Source: Bacillota bacterium
Lineage (GTDB): Bacteria; Bacillota; Clostridia; Christensenellales; SZUA-584
Assembly (NCBI GenBank): GCA_023410475.1
Contig: JAEYPS010000032.1
Coordinates: forward strand, 62,001 to 126,000
Direction of reading: 5' to 3'
DNA length: 64,000 bases
The notes under the pieces: model-generated
Database searches by the model: none
What the model saw: only the letters and a program-made list of their open reading frames with translations
What the model was told of the DNA's origin: nothing
Made by a program: the position numbers and the translations under genes
Shown here: piece after piece, positions 1-7,834 of the stretch
Layout: every line of letters starts with the position of its first letter
How positions within the stretch are numbered: the stretch's first letter is position 1

Positions 1-335
1 TTGCTCAGCGCATTAACGTATATCCACCAAGGCTTATTTTTAGATTCAAATATAATAGTACCCAATATTTTATTTGGCAGCTCTAAATATTGAAAATTAC
101 GAATGTTTATTTTCTTTCTAAAGTTTTGAGTTATTGATAATGTTGTTTGCTCGCCTTTTTTAGTCGTCTCTTTAGTTTTAATCTCTTCTGTTTCGATCTC
201 TTCAGAATCAATTATGTCATCCGGGTTATAGAGTCTAAGCCTTTTGAGTCTTTCGACAACTATATCCGTTACTTCTGTCCCTTTTGCTAATATTAATATT
301 GAATTTTTATCATAAATATCTTTTTTTATAACCAT
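1..335 (-). CDS. HD-GYP-family-like protein, N-terminal part (runs off window)
   Basis: The open frame reads leftward from ATG at 333-335 to the window edge, giving 111 codons without a stop. A GGGAG Shine-Dalgarno lies just upstream of the ATG. The start (MVIKKDIYDKNSILILAKGT, then VVERLKRLRLYNPDD) resembles the small N-terminal domain that precedes the HD domain in many clostridial HD-GYP c-di-GMP phosphodiesterases. The catalytic HD motif would lie outside the window, so the family is an inference. Context supports it: a c-di-GMP-I riboswitch and an intrinsic terminator precede the gene on the same strand. The DNA is much more AT-rich than the chromosomal genes at the right end of the window. 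Confidence 0.6.
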   Translation of the reverse strand, partial: MVIKKDIYDKNSILILAKGTEVTDIVVERLKRLRLYNPDDIIDSEEIETEEIKTKETTKKGEQTTLSITQNFRKKINIRNFQYLELPNKILGTIIFESKNKPWWIYVNALS

Positions 336-355
336 TTTTTCATCTCCCACCCAAT

Positions 356-385
356 AAAAAACAAGCAGGTATTAGCTGCCTGTTT
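356..385 (-). terminator. Intrinsic terminator between riboswitch and HD-GYP-like gene
   Basis: On the minus strand AACAGGCAG and CTGCTTGTT form a 9-bp stem (one G-U pair) around a 7-nt loop, followed by a run of six T. It lies between the c-di-GMP aptamer and the start codon, where an expression platform for transcription attenuation is expected. Confidence 0.8.
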
Positions 386-431
386 AGGTACAATTTCAAG
401 AGCTAAAAAAGCTCTCCATATTCAATCAGAT

Positions 432-517
432 TCCTACAATTGGCAGCCCAACTATCATAGCGTTTTAGCTTTAGATTTGTGGCTTTGCGTCCCCGTCTTT
501 CAACGGGTTTGCTTTTT
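432..517 (-). promoter_or_regulatory. Cyclic di-GMP-I (GEMM) riboswitch aptamer
   Basis: Read on the minus strand the segment has the hallmarks of the GEMM-I aptamer: GCAAACC, a short stem closed by a GAAA-type loop (CCCGT-TGAAAG-ACGGG), the conserved GACGCAAAGCC, and downstream a GGGCTGCC strand able to pair for the second helix. This class binds c-di-GMP and typically controls motility, adhesion or c-di-GMP turnover genes. It is followed by an intrinsic terminator and the HD-GYP-like gene, so it probably works by transcription termination. Whether c-di-GMP turns the gene on or off cannot be told from the sequence alone. Confidence 0.9.
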
Positions 518-868
518 TCAATTATTCTATCTTATGGTATAAATCAAGTTATTGAATAAGAAACACCTCCTTATTTATATTCTGTAGAAATCCTTAAACA
601 GTTAGTAATTATTTTTTCTCACAACACCATCTATATTACTACATATTATTCAATATATGATTCAATGGTAAGAGTTCTTGACTTTCACCGTGCTACTATT
701 ACCTGTACTCACCATATATCATTATTTATTTTCTTGTCAAGTATATATAGAGTTTTTTATTGTTATCATAGTTTTTTAATCGCTCATTTAGGCACCAAAA
801 TAGTTTAGAGAGCAACTTTCGGGATTATTCTTTTTGATATATAAATAATAATAAAAGGAGGAACCTGA
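518..868. other. AT-rich intergenic region, probable left boundary zone of the mobile element
   Basis: No convincing gene is visible. The DNA is very AT-rich. It must hold the divergent promoters for the riboswitch-controlled gene (leftward) and the PcfB operon (rightward), and probably the left end of the element. I found no obvious direct repeat with the DNA just after the serine recombinases. An AAAGGAGGAA ribosome-binding site at 854-863 precedes the PcfB start. Confidence 0.4.
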
Positions 869-2284
869 ATGAACCCAGGAACTGACGCTGCCGAAACCAT
901 GTTTCGGATGATGCTGCAAGGTACAGAAGTGGCGATACGTCTAACGGGAACGGGCGCGAAGAATCTCGCGGCACTGCTGTACCGGTACACGCAAGGCGAT
1001 AAACGCCTGAAAGGGGCAATCAACCTTAATAAACTGCTGAAAAGCGGCGACGAACTCACAATCGTGCGTATCGACCAGAGGGAGCTAGCCGAATTTAAGA
1101 CGCTGGCTCGTAAATACGGTGTGCTGTTTTCGGCTGTTCGGGATATCCGTGCGGCAGATGACATGTGCGACGTGTTCTTTAAAAAGAAGGATTATGCGAA
1201 GGTGGAACACGTCGTGGGCAAAATGGAGCTGGCCGGACTGTCGCATGAGCGGGAGCCGGTATTCAACAATCCCAAGAACGAATATGAAACGGTGATCGAT
1301 GAAAACGGAGAGCCCAAGCTAAAAAAAGAGCGTCAACAGCGGAGCGGCTCAGATATGCCAAATTCCAAATTGCCAACAAAAGAAAAGGTGGATACCCCCA
1401 AAATCGTCAGTGATATCAGGGCGGGCAAAAAGGAAGCCATGACGCCGGATAACTGGAAGACATTTTTGGGTATCAACGCGGCCATGTACGCCTATTCGCA
1501 GACCAATCAGGAACGCATATTTGAGCAGTATCCGAACGCCTCTGTTGTGCTGTCAAAGACAAAATGGCGTGAGCTTGGCCGGTATCCGCAGCAGGGTGCG
1601 CAGGGCATCTACGTGACCGCCCCTGAAATGATCGACGGAAAGCATACGGGCAATTACATCGACGCGAAGGTGTACGACATCTCCGAGACATACGGACGGG
1701 ATATTCCACGGCATGATGTGGTGTTGCGTGAAGATGGCGAGGCGATGGCATCCGAGATCAAGCGGCTCACAGACACCGCGCCCGTTCCTGTGGAAATCAG
1801 GGACGATATCGCGACGGATAGCTTTTACAGCCCGGACGACAGGAAAATCTATCTTCGCAGCGACATATCCAACAGCGAACGATATATCGGCCTGGTTAGG
1901 GAAACGCAGTATGCCAACGCCCATCTGAAGCAGGGACAGGCATATGACCGTGCCAACACTCGCTTCATGACTGAAAGTGTGGCATATTCGATGGCTGCAA
2001 AATACGGCTTGGATACGCAGGAATTCCGATTCGACTGCATACCTGACGCAATCAACGGGCTGGATGGCAAGGACGTGTCCGAGTTGATTGACCCCGTGGC
2101 GCTGACCGCACGGAACGAGATCAAAAAGGCCGAAAAGAGTTTGGAGAAATACAAGCAAAAGCAGCAGTCCTCTATTGTGGCCGACCTGAAAGCGCATAAA
2201 AAAGGAATTGAGAGTGGAACGTATAGGGCCAAGGAGCCGGTTGCCACACTGCCGACCCCGCCGAAAGGACGTGATCGCGGATGA
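869..2284 (+). CDS. pcfB: PcfB-family (DUF3801) conjugation protein with ArdC-like C-terminal domain
   Basis: This 471-aa protein starts at an ATG behind a strong AAAGGAGG site. Residues ~1-125 match the PcfB/DUF3801 family, which accompanies VirD4 coupling proteins in Gram-positive conjugative elements. After a charged linker, residues ~190-440 (from NWKTFLGINAAMYAYSQ) look like an ArdC/ImmA-type polyvalent domain often seen on mobile elements, although I see no intact HExxH zinc motif. Plain PcfB proteins are about 150 aa, so this is an extended form. It opens the conjugation operon and overlaps the next gene by 4 nt (ATGA). The PcfB assignment is fairly sure; the C-terminal domain is less so. 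Confidence 0.75.
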   Translation: MNPGTDAAETMFRMMLQGTEVAIRLTGTGAKNLAALLYRYTQGDKRLKGAINLNKLLKSGDELTIVRIDQRELAEFKTLARKYGVLFSAVRDIRAADDMCDVFFKKKDYAKVEHVVGKMELAGLSHEREPVFNNPKNEYETVIDENGEPKLKKERQQRSGSDMPNSKLPTKEKVDTPKIVSDIRAGKKEAMTPDNWKTFLGINAAMYAYSQTNQERIFEQYPNASVVLSKTKWRELGRYPQQGAQGIYVTAPEMIDGKHTGNYIDAKVYDISETYGRDIPRHDVVLREDGEAMASEIKRLTDTAPVPVEIRDDIATDSFYSPDDRKIYLRSDISNSERYIGLVRETQYANAHLKQGQAYDRANTRFMTESVAYSMAAKYGLDTQEFRFDCIPDAINGLDGKDVSELIDPVALTARNEIKKAEKSLEKYKQKQQSSIVADLKAHKKGIESGTYRAKEPVATLPTPPKGRDRG

Positions 2285-3042
2285 AAGAGAGAATCACTGT
2301 CAGCATGGATTTTGCCGAGATGCCAAGCGGCGTTAAAGCGCTGGGCAGGATGTATGACCTGATCGCTCAAGCCGCGGGCATTGACCCCGACGATGTGAAA
2401 AGCTACGATTGCCGCTGCATTGATATCAGCCGCAATGGGCAGGACTTGATATATGAGAAGGTGGGAACGGAGGTCAGCGATACCGCCCAGATCACGATGG
2501 AACTGGCGCTGAGAGGCCCGAAGGTGGACAGCAGCCTGCCGCCAAACACCGCCGTGATCTACCGGGAAGGCATCATTCTTAAGGATGGCAGCGACGTGAT
2601 TGATGTTCAAAAAAATGATGCTATGGAGGAACTCGCGCCCGAACCGCTGTTTACGGCGGATGACTGTATCGCCGGAAGCACGGATGAAAACTACTATAAA
2701 CGAATCCTGGTACTCAAGCATGAAAAGCTGAAGGATGAGTACAGGGACAAAAAGTATCAGCTTTGGATGCCGTATTCGGAAACCTTTGGATGCAGATCGG
2801 AGGCCAGAGGAAAAGCAATATATGCCGTATGCCTGTATGACGGTGAAGTATCGACGGTTAATTGGCGACGGGATGATTTTATGGGCATACTCAAGCCTGA
2901 AAAAACACCTCCATTTGTGGCTGAAAAGGGATACTACGATATGTTCATGGCGGATCAGCAATTCAGGGATACGGTTGACAGAGCTGCCGACCTCGTGAAA
3001 TCACACCCTGTATTGGAAGGAGGTCAGGCATATGAGCGATAG
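2281..3042 (+). CDS. Conserved element protein of unknown function
   Basis: This 253-aa protein starts within the stop codon of pcfB (ATGA overlap), which indicates translational coupling. I do not recognise a family. It is soluble and acidic, with no signal peptide or membrane segment. A central patch with SLPPNTAVIYREGIILKDGS could be a small beta-rich domain. It overlaps the next small gene by 11 nt, so the two and VirD4 are almost certainly co-transcribed. Position suggests an accessory role near the coupling protein, but no function can be read from the sequence. Confidence 0.6.
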   Translation: MKERITVSMDFAEMPSGVKALGRMYDLIAQAAGIDPDDVKSYDCRCIDISRNGQDLIYEKVGTEVSDTAQITMELALRGPKVDSSLPPNTAVIYREGIILKDGSDVIDVQKNDAMEELAPEPLFTADDCIAGSTDENYYKRILVLKHEKLKDEYRDKKYQLWMPYSETFGCRSEARGKAIYAVCLYDGEVSTVNWRRDDFMGILKPEKTPPFVAEKGYYDMFMADQQFRDTVDRAADLVKSHPVLEGGQAYER

Positions 3043-3394
3043 CGTGAATCTGAGCCCACGCGAGAAAAATCTGCTGACCGAGATTTTGTATGACGAGCGC
3101 AAGGAACGCTCTAAGAACCATATTGACACGCGCCCCATAGACAACCTGATCGACAAGGCGCTGGGACGCGTCACACTGCACCGCAGGGATGACAAGGTGC
3201 TGAGCCTGTCGGACGGGTTTGGTAGCGCGGACATATCCATAGGAGGGGTGTTTGAAAGCGAACACGGAAGATTCGCGGTACAGGATATCGACGGCAATAA
3301 GATCAAGGTCAAAGGTAGCTGGTATCATAAGTCAGAGTTTGAACCAGCCACCGTGACGCAGTTCAAAGGCCATGCCAGAGGAATGGAGCGATGA
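3032..3394 (+). CDS. Small unknown protein of the conjugation operon
   Basis: This 120-aa protein has an ATG behind GGAAGGAGG at 3015-3023. The N-terminal half is charged and helical (DERKERSKNHIDTRPIDNL). The C-terminal half, with a short glycine-rich stretch and KVKGSWYHKSEFEP, could be a small beta-barrel. It has no membrane segment and no recognised family. Its stop overlaps the VirD4 start by 4 nt (ATGA), so it is translated with VirD4. Its function is unknown. Confidence 0.6.
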   Translation: MSDSVNLSPREKNLLTEILYDERKERSKNHIDTRPIDNLIDKALGRVTLHRRDDKVLSLSDGFGSADISIGGVFESEHGRFAVQDIDGNKIKVKGSWYHKSEFEPATVTQFKGHARGMER

Positions 3395-5139
3395 AAAAAC
3401 CCAAAAATACAGCTCTGACCACGGTATCGTGGTTTTTTTTGTATCTGGCCGTACTCTGGCTGGCGGTTAAGCTCGCCATGAGCTATGAGAGCGGCGTGTC
3501 CATACTGGCGCTGCTGCCAAAGATGGCGCAATCTCTAGCCGATCCGTTCTCCCTGGTGTTCAACATTCATACGCTGGCGTTTGTAGCCGTGTTCTCCCTG
3601 CTGTATGGTATCGGCGTCGCTGCGTGGTATTCGTCATATGGCAAACGCAGGCTGGGCGAGGAACACGGCAGCGCGTCGTGGGCCAGCCCCGGATCGGTCA
3701 ACAGAATGTTTGCACAGGACAAACAGATGGACAGGATACTGACACAACATGTGCGCATGGGGCTGGACGAATACAGTCACCGGCGCAACCTGAACACGCT
3801 AATTATCGGCGGCAGCGGCGCAGGCAAAACGCGCGGCTACGCGCTGCCAAACATCATGCAGATGAACAGCTCGTTCGTCATTACAGATGCCAAGGGCGAG
3901 ATCATCCGCAGCGTTGGCAGTATGCTTGAAGACGCGGGATATGAAATCAGGGTGCTTGACCTGATAAATTTCCATCAATCAAACCGCTATAATCCGTTCC
4001 GATATATCAGAGACGAAAAGGACGTGATCAAGCTTATCAACAACCTGATCCGCAACACCACGCCCAAGGGAGCGCAATCTTCGGAACCATTTTGGGAAAA
4101 GAGCGAGACGGCGCTGCTTCAGGCGCTCATGTTTTACCTTTTGACGGAAGCACCGCGTGAGGAACAGAACTTCAGTATGGTCATGACCATGCTGGAATAC
4201 GCCGGAGCGAGTGAGCAGAACGAGCAGTATTTAAGCCCGTTGGATCTGCTGTTCATGGCGCTGGAGGAAACGAAACCGGACTCAATTGCGCTCCGGCAGT
4301 ATCAGATTTTCAAGCAGGCGGCTGGGAAAACAGCAAAATCCATTCTTGTGTCCGTGGCGGTGCGGCTGGCTGCTTTCAACCTTGAACAGATTCGGGATAT
4401 GACGGGCGAAGACGAGCTGGATATCACCAGCCTTGGCGAGAAAAAAACGGCGCTGTTTGCCATCGTGCCGGACAACGACACCTCTTTCAACTTCCTGATC
4501 GGCTTATGTTACACGCAGATATTCCAGACTCTCTATTATGAGGCCGATCACAGGTATAAAGGACGATTGCCCGTTCCCGTTCATTTCATGTTGGACGAGT
4601 TTCCCAACATCCCCATACCGGAGGAATTCGACAAGTGCCTCGCCACCATGAGATCACGCGGCATATCTGCCAGCATCATCATTCAGAATCTAGCGCAGCT
4701 CAAAACTATGTTTAAAGCCGACAAGGACATGTGGGAAACCGTAATGGGCAACTGCGATACGCTGCTGTACCTCGGCGGCAACGAAACCAGCACCCATGAG
4801 GTCATATCCAAGATGCTGGGCAAGGCCACCATCGATACACGCAGCTATGGCCTGTCGCGAGGACGGAACGGGAACTATTCGACCAATAAACAGGTCATAG
4901 GGCGTGAGCTGTTGCTGCCAAACGAGGTCAGGGAAATCGACAACGAATACGGCGTGCTGTTCATCCGCGGTGCGAAGCCGGTATGGGACAGAAAATTCAG
5001 TCTGGAAAGCCATTCTAGGTATAGTCTGACGGCACACGGCAAGGGTGTGCGGTATGTTCACAAGAAGTCCAAACTGCAAACTATACCGTTCACAGCGTTC
5101 GATTTTGAAAACGCGGGATATTACGAGGTCATAGAGTAG
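3391..5139 (+). CDS. virD4: VirD4/TraG-type coupling ATPase
   Basis: This 582-aa protein has two N-terminal membrane helices (about residues 9-30 and 50-75). A Walker A motif GGSGAGKT follows at ~139, and a Walker B region lies around FMLDEFPNIP. It ends in a TraG/TraD-type C-terminal part with SRGISASIIIQNLAQLK. The family is the inner-membrane coupling protein (T4CP) that brings the relaxase-DNA complex to the type IV secretion channel. It is at the usual size for the clostridial Tn1549/TcpA-like group. It is translationally coupled to the preceding small gene and starts the core of the secretion module. Identification is secure. Confidence 0.95.
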   Translation: MKKPKNTALTTVSWFFLYLAVLWLAVKLAMSYESGVSILALLPKMAQSLADPFSLVFNIHTLAFVAVFSLLYGIGVAAWYSSYGKRRLGEEHGSASWASPGSVNRMFAQDKQMDRILTQHVRMGLDEYSHRRNLNTLIIGGSGAGKTRGYALPNIMQMNSSFVITDAKGEIIRSVGSMLEDAGYEIRVLDLINFHQSNRYNPFRYIRDEKDVIKLINNLIRNTTPKGAQSSEPFWEKSETALLQALMFYLLTEAPREEQNFSMVMTMLEYAGASEQNEQYLSPLDLLFMALEETKPDSIALRQYQIFKQAAGKTAKSILVSVAVRLAAFNLEQIRDMTGEDELDITSLGEKKTALFAIVPDNDTSFNFLIGLCYTQIFQTLYYEADHRYKGRLPVPVHFMLDEFPNIPIPEEFDKCLATMRSRGISASIIIQNLAQLKTMFKADKDMWETVMGNCDTLLYLGGNETSTHEVISKMLGKATIDTRSYGLSRGRNGNYSTNKQVIGRELLLPNEVREIDNEYGVLFIRGAKPVWDRKFSLESHSRYSLTAHGKGVRYVHKKSKLQTIPFTAFDFENAGYYEVIE

Positions 5140-5178
5140 CAGAGCTATTCTACACAATACAAAGAAGGAGTTGTAAAA

Positions 5179-5490
5179 ATGAAAAAGAATACACGTGTAT
5201 TTGGAAAAAAAGTTTTCCTTGTGGCGGCTGTCATGGCCGCTGTTTTTATGACCACAACCACGGCTTTGGCCGCTGACGATCCGTTGCAGGTGGTTAATAA
5301 TCTGAGCGATTTTATTTTCGGCATGATTCGAGCCATCGGCGTAATCCTTTTGGGATTTGGCATTGTGCAGATTGGCATGAGCTTGAAATCGCACGACCCG
5401 TCGCAACGCAGCAACGGCTTCCTCACCTTCTTTGGCGGTGTGGTAATCATGTTTGCCAAAGAGATTTTAACGCTGATTACCGGAGGCTGA
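5179..5490 (+). CDS. VirB2-like pilin/Maff2-family conjugation protein
   Basis: This 103-aa protein has a typical signal peptide (basic start, hydrophobic VAAVMAAVFM, cleavage likely after TALA). Two more hydrophobic helices follow (FGMIRAIGVILLGFGIVQI and FFGGVVIMFAKEIL). This is the layout of VirB2/TrbC-like pilin subunits, and clostridial conjugative elements carry such a gene (often labelled Maff2) between virD4 and virB6. A GAAGGAG site precedes the ATG. A strong hairpin directly downstream may raise its expression over virB6. Confidence 0.75.
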   Translation: MKKNTRVFGKKVFLVAAVMAAVFMTTTTALAADDPLQVVNNLSDFIFGMIRAIGVILLGFGIVQIGMSLKSHDPSQRSNGFLTFFGGVVIMFAKEILTLITGG

Positions 5491-5501
5491 TGGCTGACCA
5501 T

Positions 5502-5535
5502 GAATCCCCTCGCCTCTTTTAAGACGAGGGGATTC
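5502..5535 (+). promoter_or_regulatory. Strong hairpin between pilin and VirB6 genes
   Basis: GAATCCCCTCG and CGAGGGGATTC form a perfect 11-bp stem around a 13-nt loop, without a long T run. It may be a partial terminator or mRNA-stabilising element that separates pilin from downstream expression. Confidence 0.7.
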
Positions 5536-5559
5536 ACATTTTAAGCGAGGTGATATGTT

Positions 5560-6384
5560 TTGGGAATATTGGATAATCTGAATAACGCTCTGCAAACGTG
5601 GAATGACAAACTGGCTGAAATATGGACACTGCTGACTACCTCACCCGAGAGCTTCAGAGGCGGTAGTATATGGAGCGTCATGGTGGACATTAACGGCGCG
5701 CTGCAAGCCATTGGCTACGCGCTGCTGGTGCTGTTCTTTGTGGTGGGCATGGTTAGATCAACGGTCAATCTACAGGAAATCAAGCGACCGGAAGTCGCAC
5801 TGCGGTTGTTTATCCGCTTTGCGCTGGCGAAAGCAGCCGTGACGTGGGGCATGACGCTGATCACAAGCATTTTCTCCATCTGTCAGGGCATCATCACCAC
5901 AGCAGCGAACAGCGCCGGGGCCGTTACTGAAACGGCGCTTCCACAGGAGATGATTGACGCTGTGAATAGCCTGGGGTTTTTTGAAAGCATACCGGTGTGG
6001 GCAGTCAGCCTGATAGGTTCACTGTTTATCATTGTGCTGTCATTTATCATGCTCATGACCGTATACGGGAGATTTTTTAAATTGTATATCTATGCTGCGA
6101 TTGCGCCGATTCCGCTTTCGACATTCGCAGGGGAGGGAATGTCGTCAACAGGTAAAGCCTTTTTAAAAAGCTATGCGGGCGTATGCATGGAAGGAGCGAT
6201 CATCGTGCTGGCCTGCGTGATATTCTCCGTGTTCGCGTCCAGCCCGCCCACGGTTAACGCCGACGCGAGCGCGACGACTATCGTTTGGTCATATTTGGGG
6301 GAGCTCATCTTCAATTTACTTGTGTTGGTAGGAACGGTGAAAATGGCGGATAGGCTGACGAAGGAGATTTTGGGGATAAATTAG
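5560..6384 (+). CDS. VirB6/TrbL-like conjugal transfer membrane protein
   Basis: This 274-aa polytopic membrane protein has about five to six hydrophobic helices, at residues ~45-65, ~85-115, ~145-175, ~180-195, ~215-235 and ~245-262. The pattern fits the VirB6/TrbL channel component of Gram-positive type IV secretion (CD1107-like). Start choice: TTG at 5560, with GCGAGGTG about 6 nt upstream. The nearby ATG at 5554 is in a frame that stops quickly. It ends one base before the stop of a minus-strand XRE regulator. Confidence 0.8.
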   Translation: MGILDNLNNALQTWNDKLAEIWTLLTTSPESFRGGSIWSVMVDINGALQAIGYALLVLFFVVGMVRSTVNLQEIKRPEVALRLFIRFALAKAAVTWGMTLITSIFSICQGIITTAANSAGAVTETALPQEMIDAVNSLGFFESIPVWAVSLIGSLFIIVLSFIMLMTVYGRFFKLYIYAAIAPIPLSTFAGEGMSSTGKAFLKSYAGVCMEGAIIVLACVIFSVFASSPPTVNADASATTIVWSYLGELIFNLLVLVGTVKMADRLTKEILGIN

Positions 6385-6699
6385 TTATCTTTTGTCTTTG
6401 TCTTTGGCATAACGGATGAAATCTTTAATTTCCCTGACGGCTTGGGTTGACAGCTTGGGGCTGATTCTCACGATTGTGGCATCATCATGATACGGATAAG
6501 GCTCGTCGGTCACGCCCAGCAAGTAATCTATACTGACGTTGAGCTTTTTAGCCAATTTGACTTTCATGTCATCATCGGGCGTGGTCTTATCATTCTCATA
6601 TGATGATATCGAGAACTTAGAGATACCAAGGCTATCAGCCAGTTCTTGCTGAGTGTAACCCATATCTTTTCGAAGTTCAGATAGTCTTTCGCCTATCAT
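6385..6699 (-). CDS. XRE-family transcriptional regulator
   Basis: This 104-aa protein has an N-terminal Cro/CI helix-turn-helix (residues ~3-60; MGYTQQELADSLGISKFSIS) and a short C-terminal tail with RISPKLSTQAVREIKDFI. It lies on the minus strand between virB6 and the SLOG gene, splitting the conjugation operon into two blocks. It is divergent from the SLOG gene, so the ~140-nt gap between them is the likely site for autoregulation and control of the second block. A typical ICE repressor, but targets are not known. Confidence 0.85.
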   Translation of the reverse strand: MIGERLSELRKDMGYTQQELADSLGISKFSISSYENDKTTPDDDMKVKLAKKLNVSIDYLLGVTDEPYPYHDDATIVRISPKLSTQAVREIKDFIRYAKDKDKR

Positions 6700-6773
6700 A
6701 GCCTTACCTCTTATATGTTTTAGTTTTTACTATAAATAAATCATATATTAAAAGAATCCGCTATTGTCCAAAG

Positions 6774-6802
6774 TTGACAGTATATACGATATATCATAAA
6801 TT
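6774..6802 (+). promoter_or_regulatory. Likely sigma-A promoter of the SLOG-PrgI-VirB4 block
   Basis: TTGACA (6774-6779) and TAAATT (6797-6802) are separated by 17 nt. AT-rich repeats with TATAT steps lie in the spacer. It lies 39 nt upstream of the SLOG start and beside the divergent XRE gene, so that repressor may act here. Confidence 0.6.
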
Positions 6803-6840
6803 AGTTGGGAGTTATTAAAACATACAAGGAGGAGTGGTTA

Positions 6841-7401
6841 ATGCTAATTAATCAATTGTCATGCTGTATTACAGGACATAGGGAGATGAAGTTGCCGTAT
6901 CAATATGGGACGCAAAAGTACTACCAGCTCAAGGAAGCATTAAAGACTGAAATTAAAGGCTTGATGTGGCAAGGCGTCGTACATTGGTACGCCGGTTGTC
7001 AAAACGGTATCGACAACCTCTCTGCAATGATCGTCATTGAGCTGGCGACAGAATTAAGCTCAACCGCTTATTTGCATCTGGTTCAGCCATATGAAGGCAT
7101 GGAAAAGGAGTTTAACCAAAGACAGAGGCAAGAGTTTGAGATGATCAAGGCCAAGGCAAAAAGTTTTCAGGTACTGCATCAGACGAAAACGTCCGACTGT
7201 TACCGTGAGCGGAATCAATACATGGTAGACCAAAGCGACTTTTTGATTGCCGTTCTCGATAAAAGGCAGATGGCATCGGGGACGGTAATGACGATCAACA
7301 TGGCGAAGCGAAAAAGCATGGAGATTCAGATTATTGATCCACTCACATATGAGGTGGAAAGGATACCCGCTAAAATCCCGCCCAAGTTGATAACAGAATA
7401 A
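6841..7401 (+). CDS. SLOG-family (DUF1273/YpsA-like) protein
   Basis: This is a 186-aa protein if started at ATG 6841, which follows AAGGAGG. An upstream GTG would have no such site. It shows the DUF1273 pattern: CITGHREMKLP near the N-terminus, WYAGCQNGIDNLSAMIVIELA, and a late AVLDKRQMASGTVMTINMAKR nucleotide-binding-type loop. SLOG proteins are Rossmann-like domains thought to bind nucleotide-derived ligands. Copies are common on conjugative elements and phages, but the role there is unknown. The gene leads the second conjugation block. Confidence 0.8.
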   Translation: MLINQLSCCITGHREMKLPYQYGTQKYYQLKEALKTEIKGLMWQGVVHWYAGCQNGIDNLSAMIVIELATELSSTAYLHLVQPYEGMEKEFNQRQRQEFEMIKAKAKSFQVLHQTKTSDCYRERNQYMVDQSDFLIAVLDKRQMASGTVMTINMAKRKSMEIQIIDPLTYEVERIPAKIPPKLITE

Positions 7402-7462
7402 GGAGCCGATCATGAGCGCTTGCATTACGCGGGCGCTTTATTTTTTTACAAGGAGGATGTAT

Positions 7463-7834
7463 ATGGAAGTCAAAGTGCCAAAGGAGGTACGCAAATACCA
7501 TGAGAGCATCGTGTTTGGCCTGAGTATGCGCCAGTTTATCTGCTCCGCCGTGGCCGTGGGGATCGCTGTCCTCGCCTACTTCGGATTGCGCCAATACTTG
7601 GGGAACGAGGGCGTGTCGTGGGTGTGCATATTTGTGGCGCTGCCAGTCGCGCTCATAGGTTTCGTGACATATCACGAAATGACGTTGGAGCATTTTATAT
7701 GGGCATGGCTCAAATCGGAATTCCTCATGCCAAAGCGCCTATACTTCAAAGCAGATAACTACATGTATATGGCGTATGAGGAACTTAAATCAGAAAAAAC
7801 CATGATGAAAAAAAGAGGTGAAAAAACATGTTGA
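7463..7834 (+). CDS. prgI: PrgI-family (VirB3-like) conjugation protein
   Basis: This 123-aa protein starts at ATG 7463, with AAGGAGG at 7450-7456. The start MEVKVPKEVRKYHESI is typical of PrgI, followed by two adjacent membrane helices (about residues 22-40 and 48-65). It then has the soluble tail EHFIWAWLKSEFLMPKRLYF found in the family. PrgI is the VirB3-like inner-membrane partner of VirB4 in Gram-positive conjugation. It overlaps virB4 by 7 nt, consistent with coupled translation. Confidence 0.85.
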   Translation: MEVKVPKEVRKYHESIVFGLSMRQFICSAVAVGIAVLAYFGLRQYLGNEGVSWVCIFVALPVALIGFVTYHEMTLEHFIWAWLKSEFLMPKRLYFKADNYMYMAYEELKSEKTMMKKRGEKTC

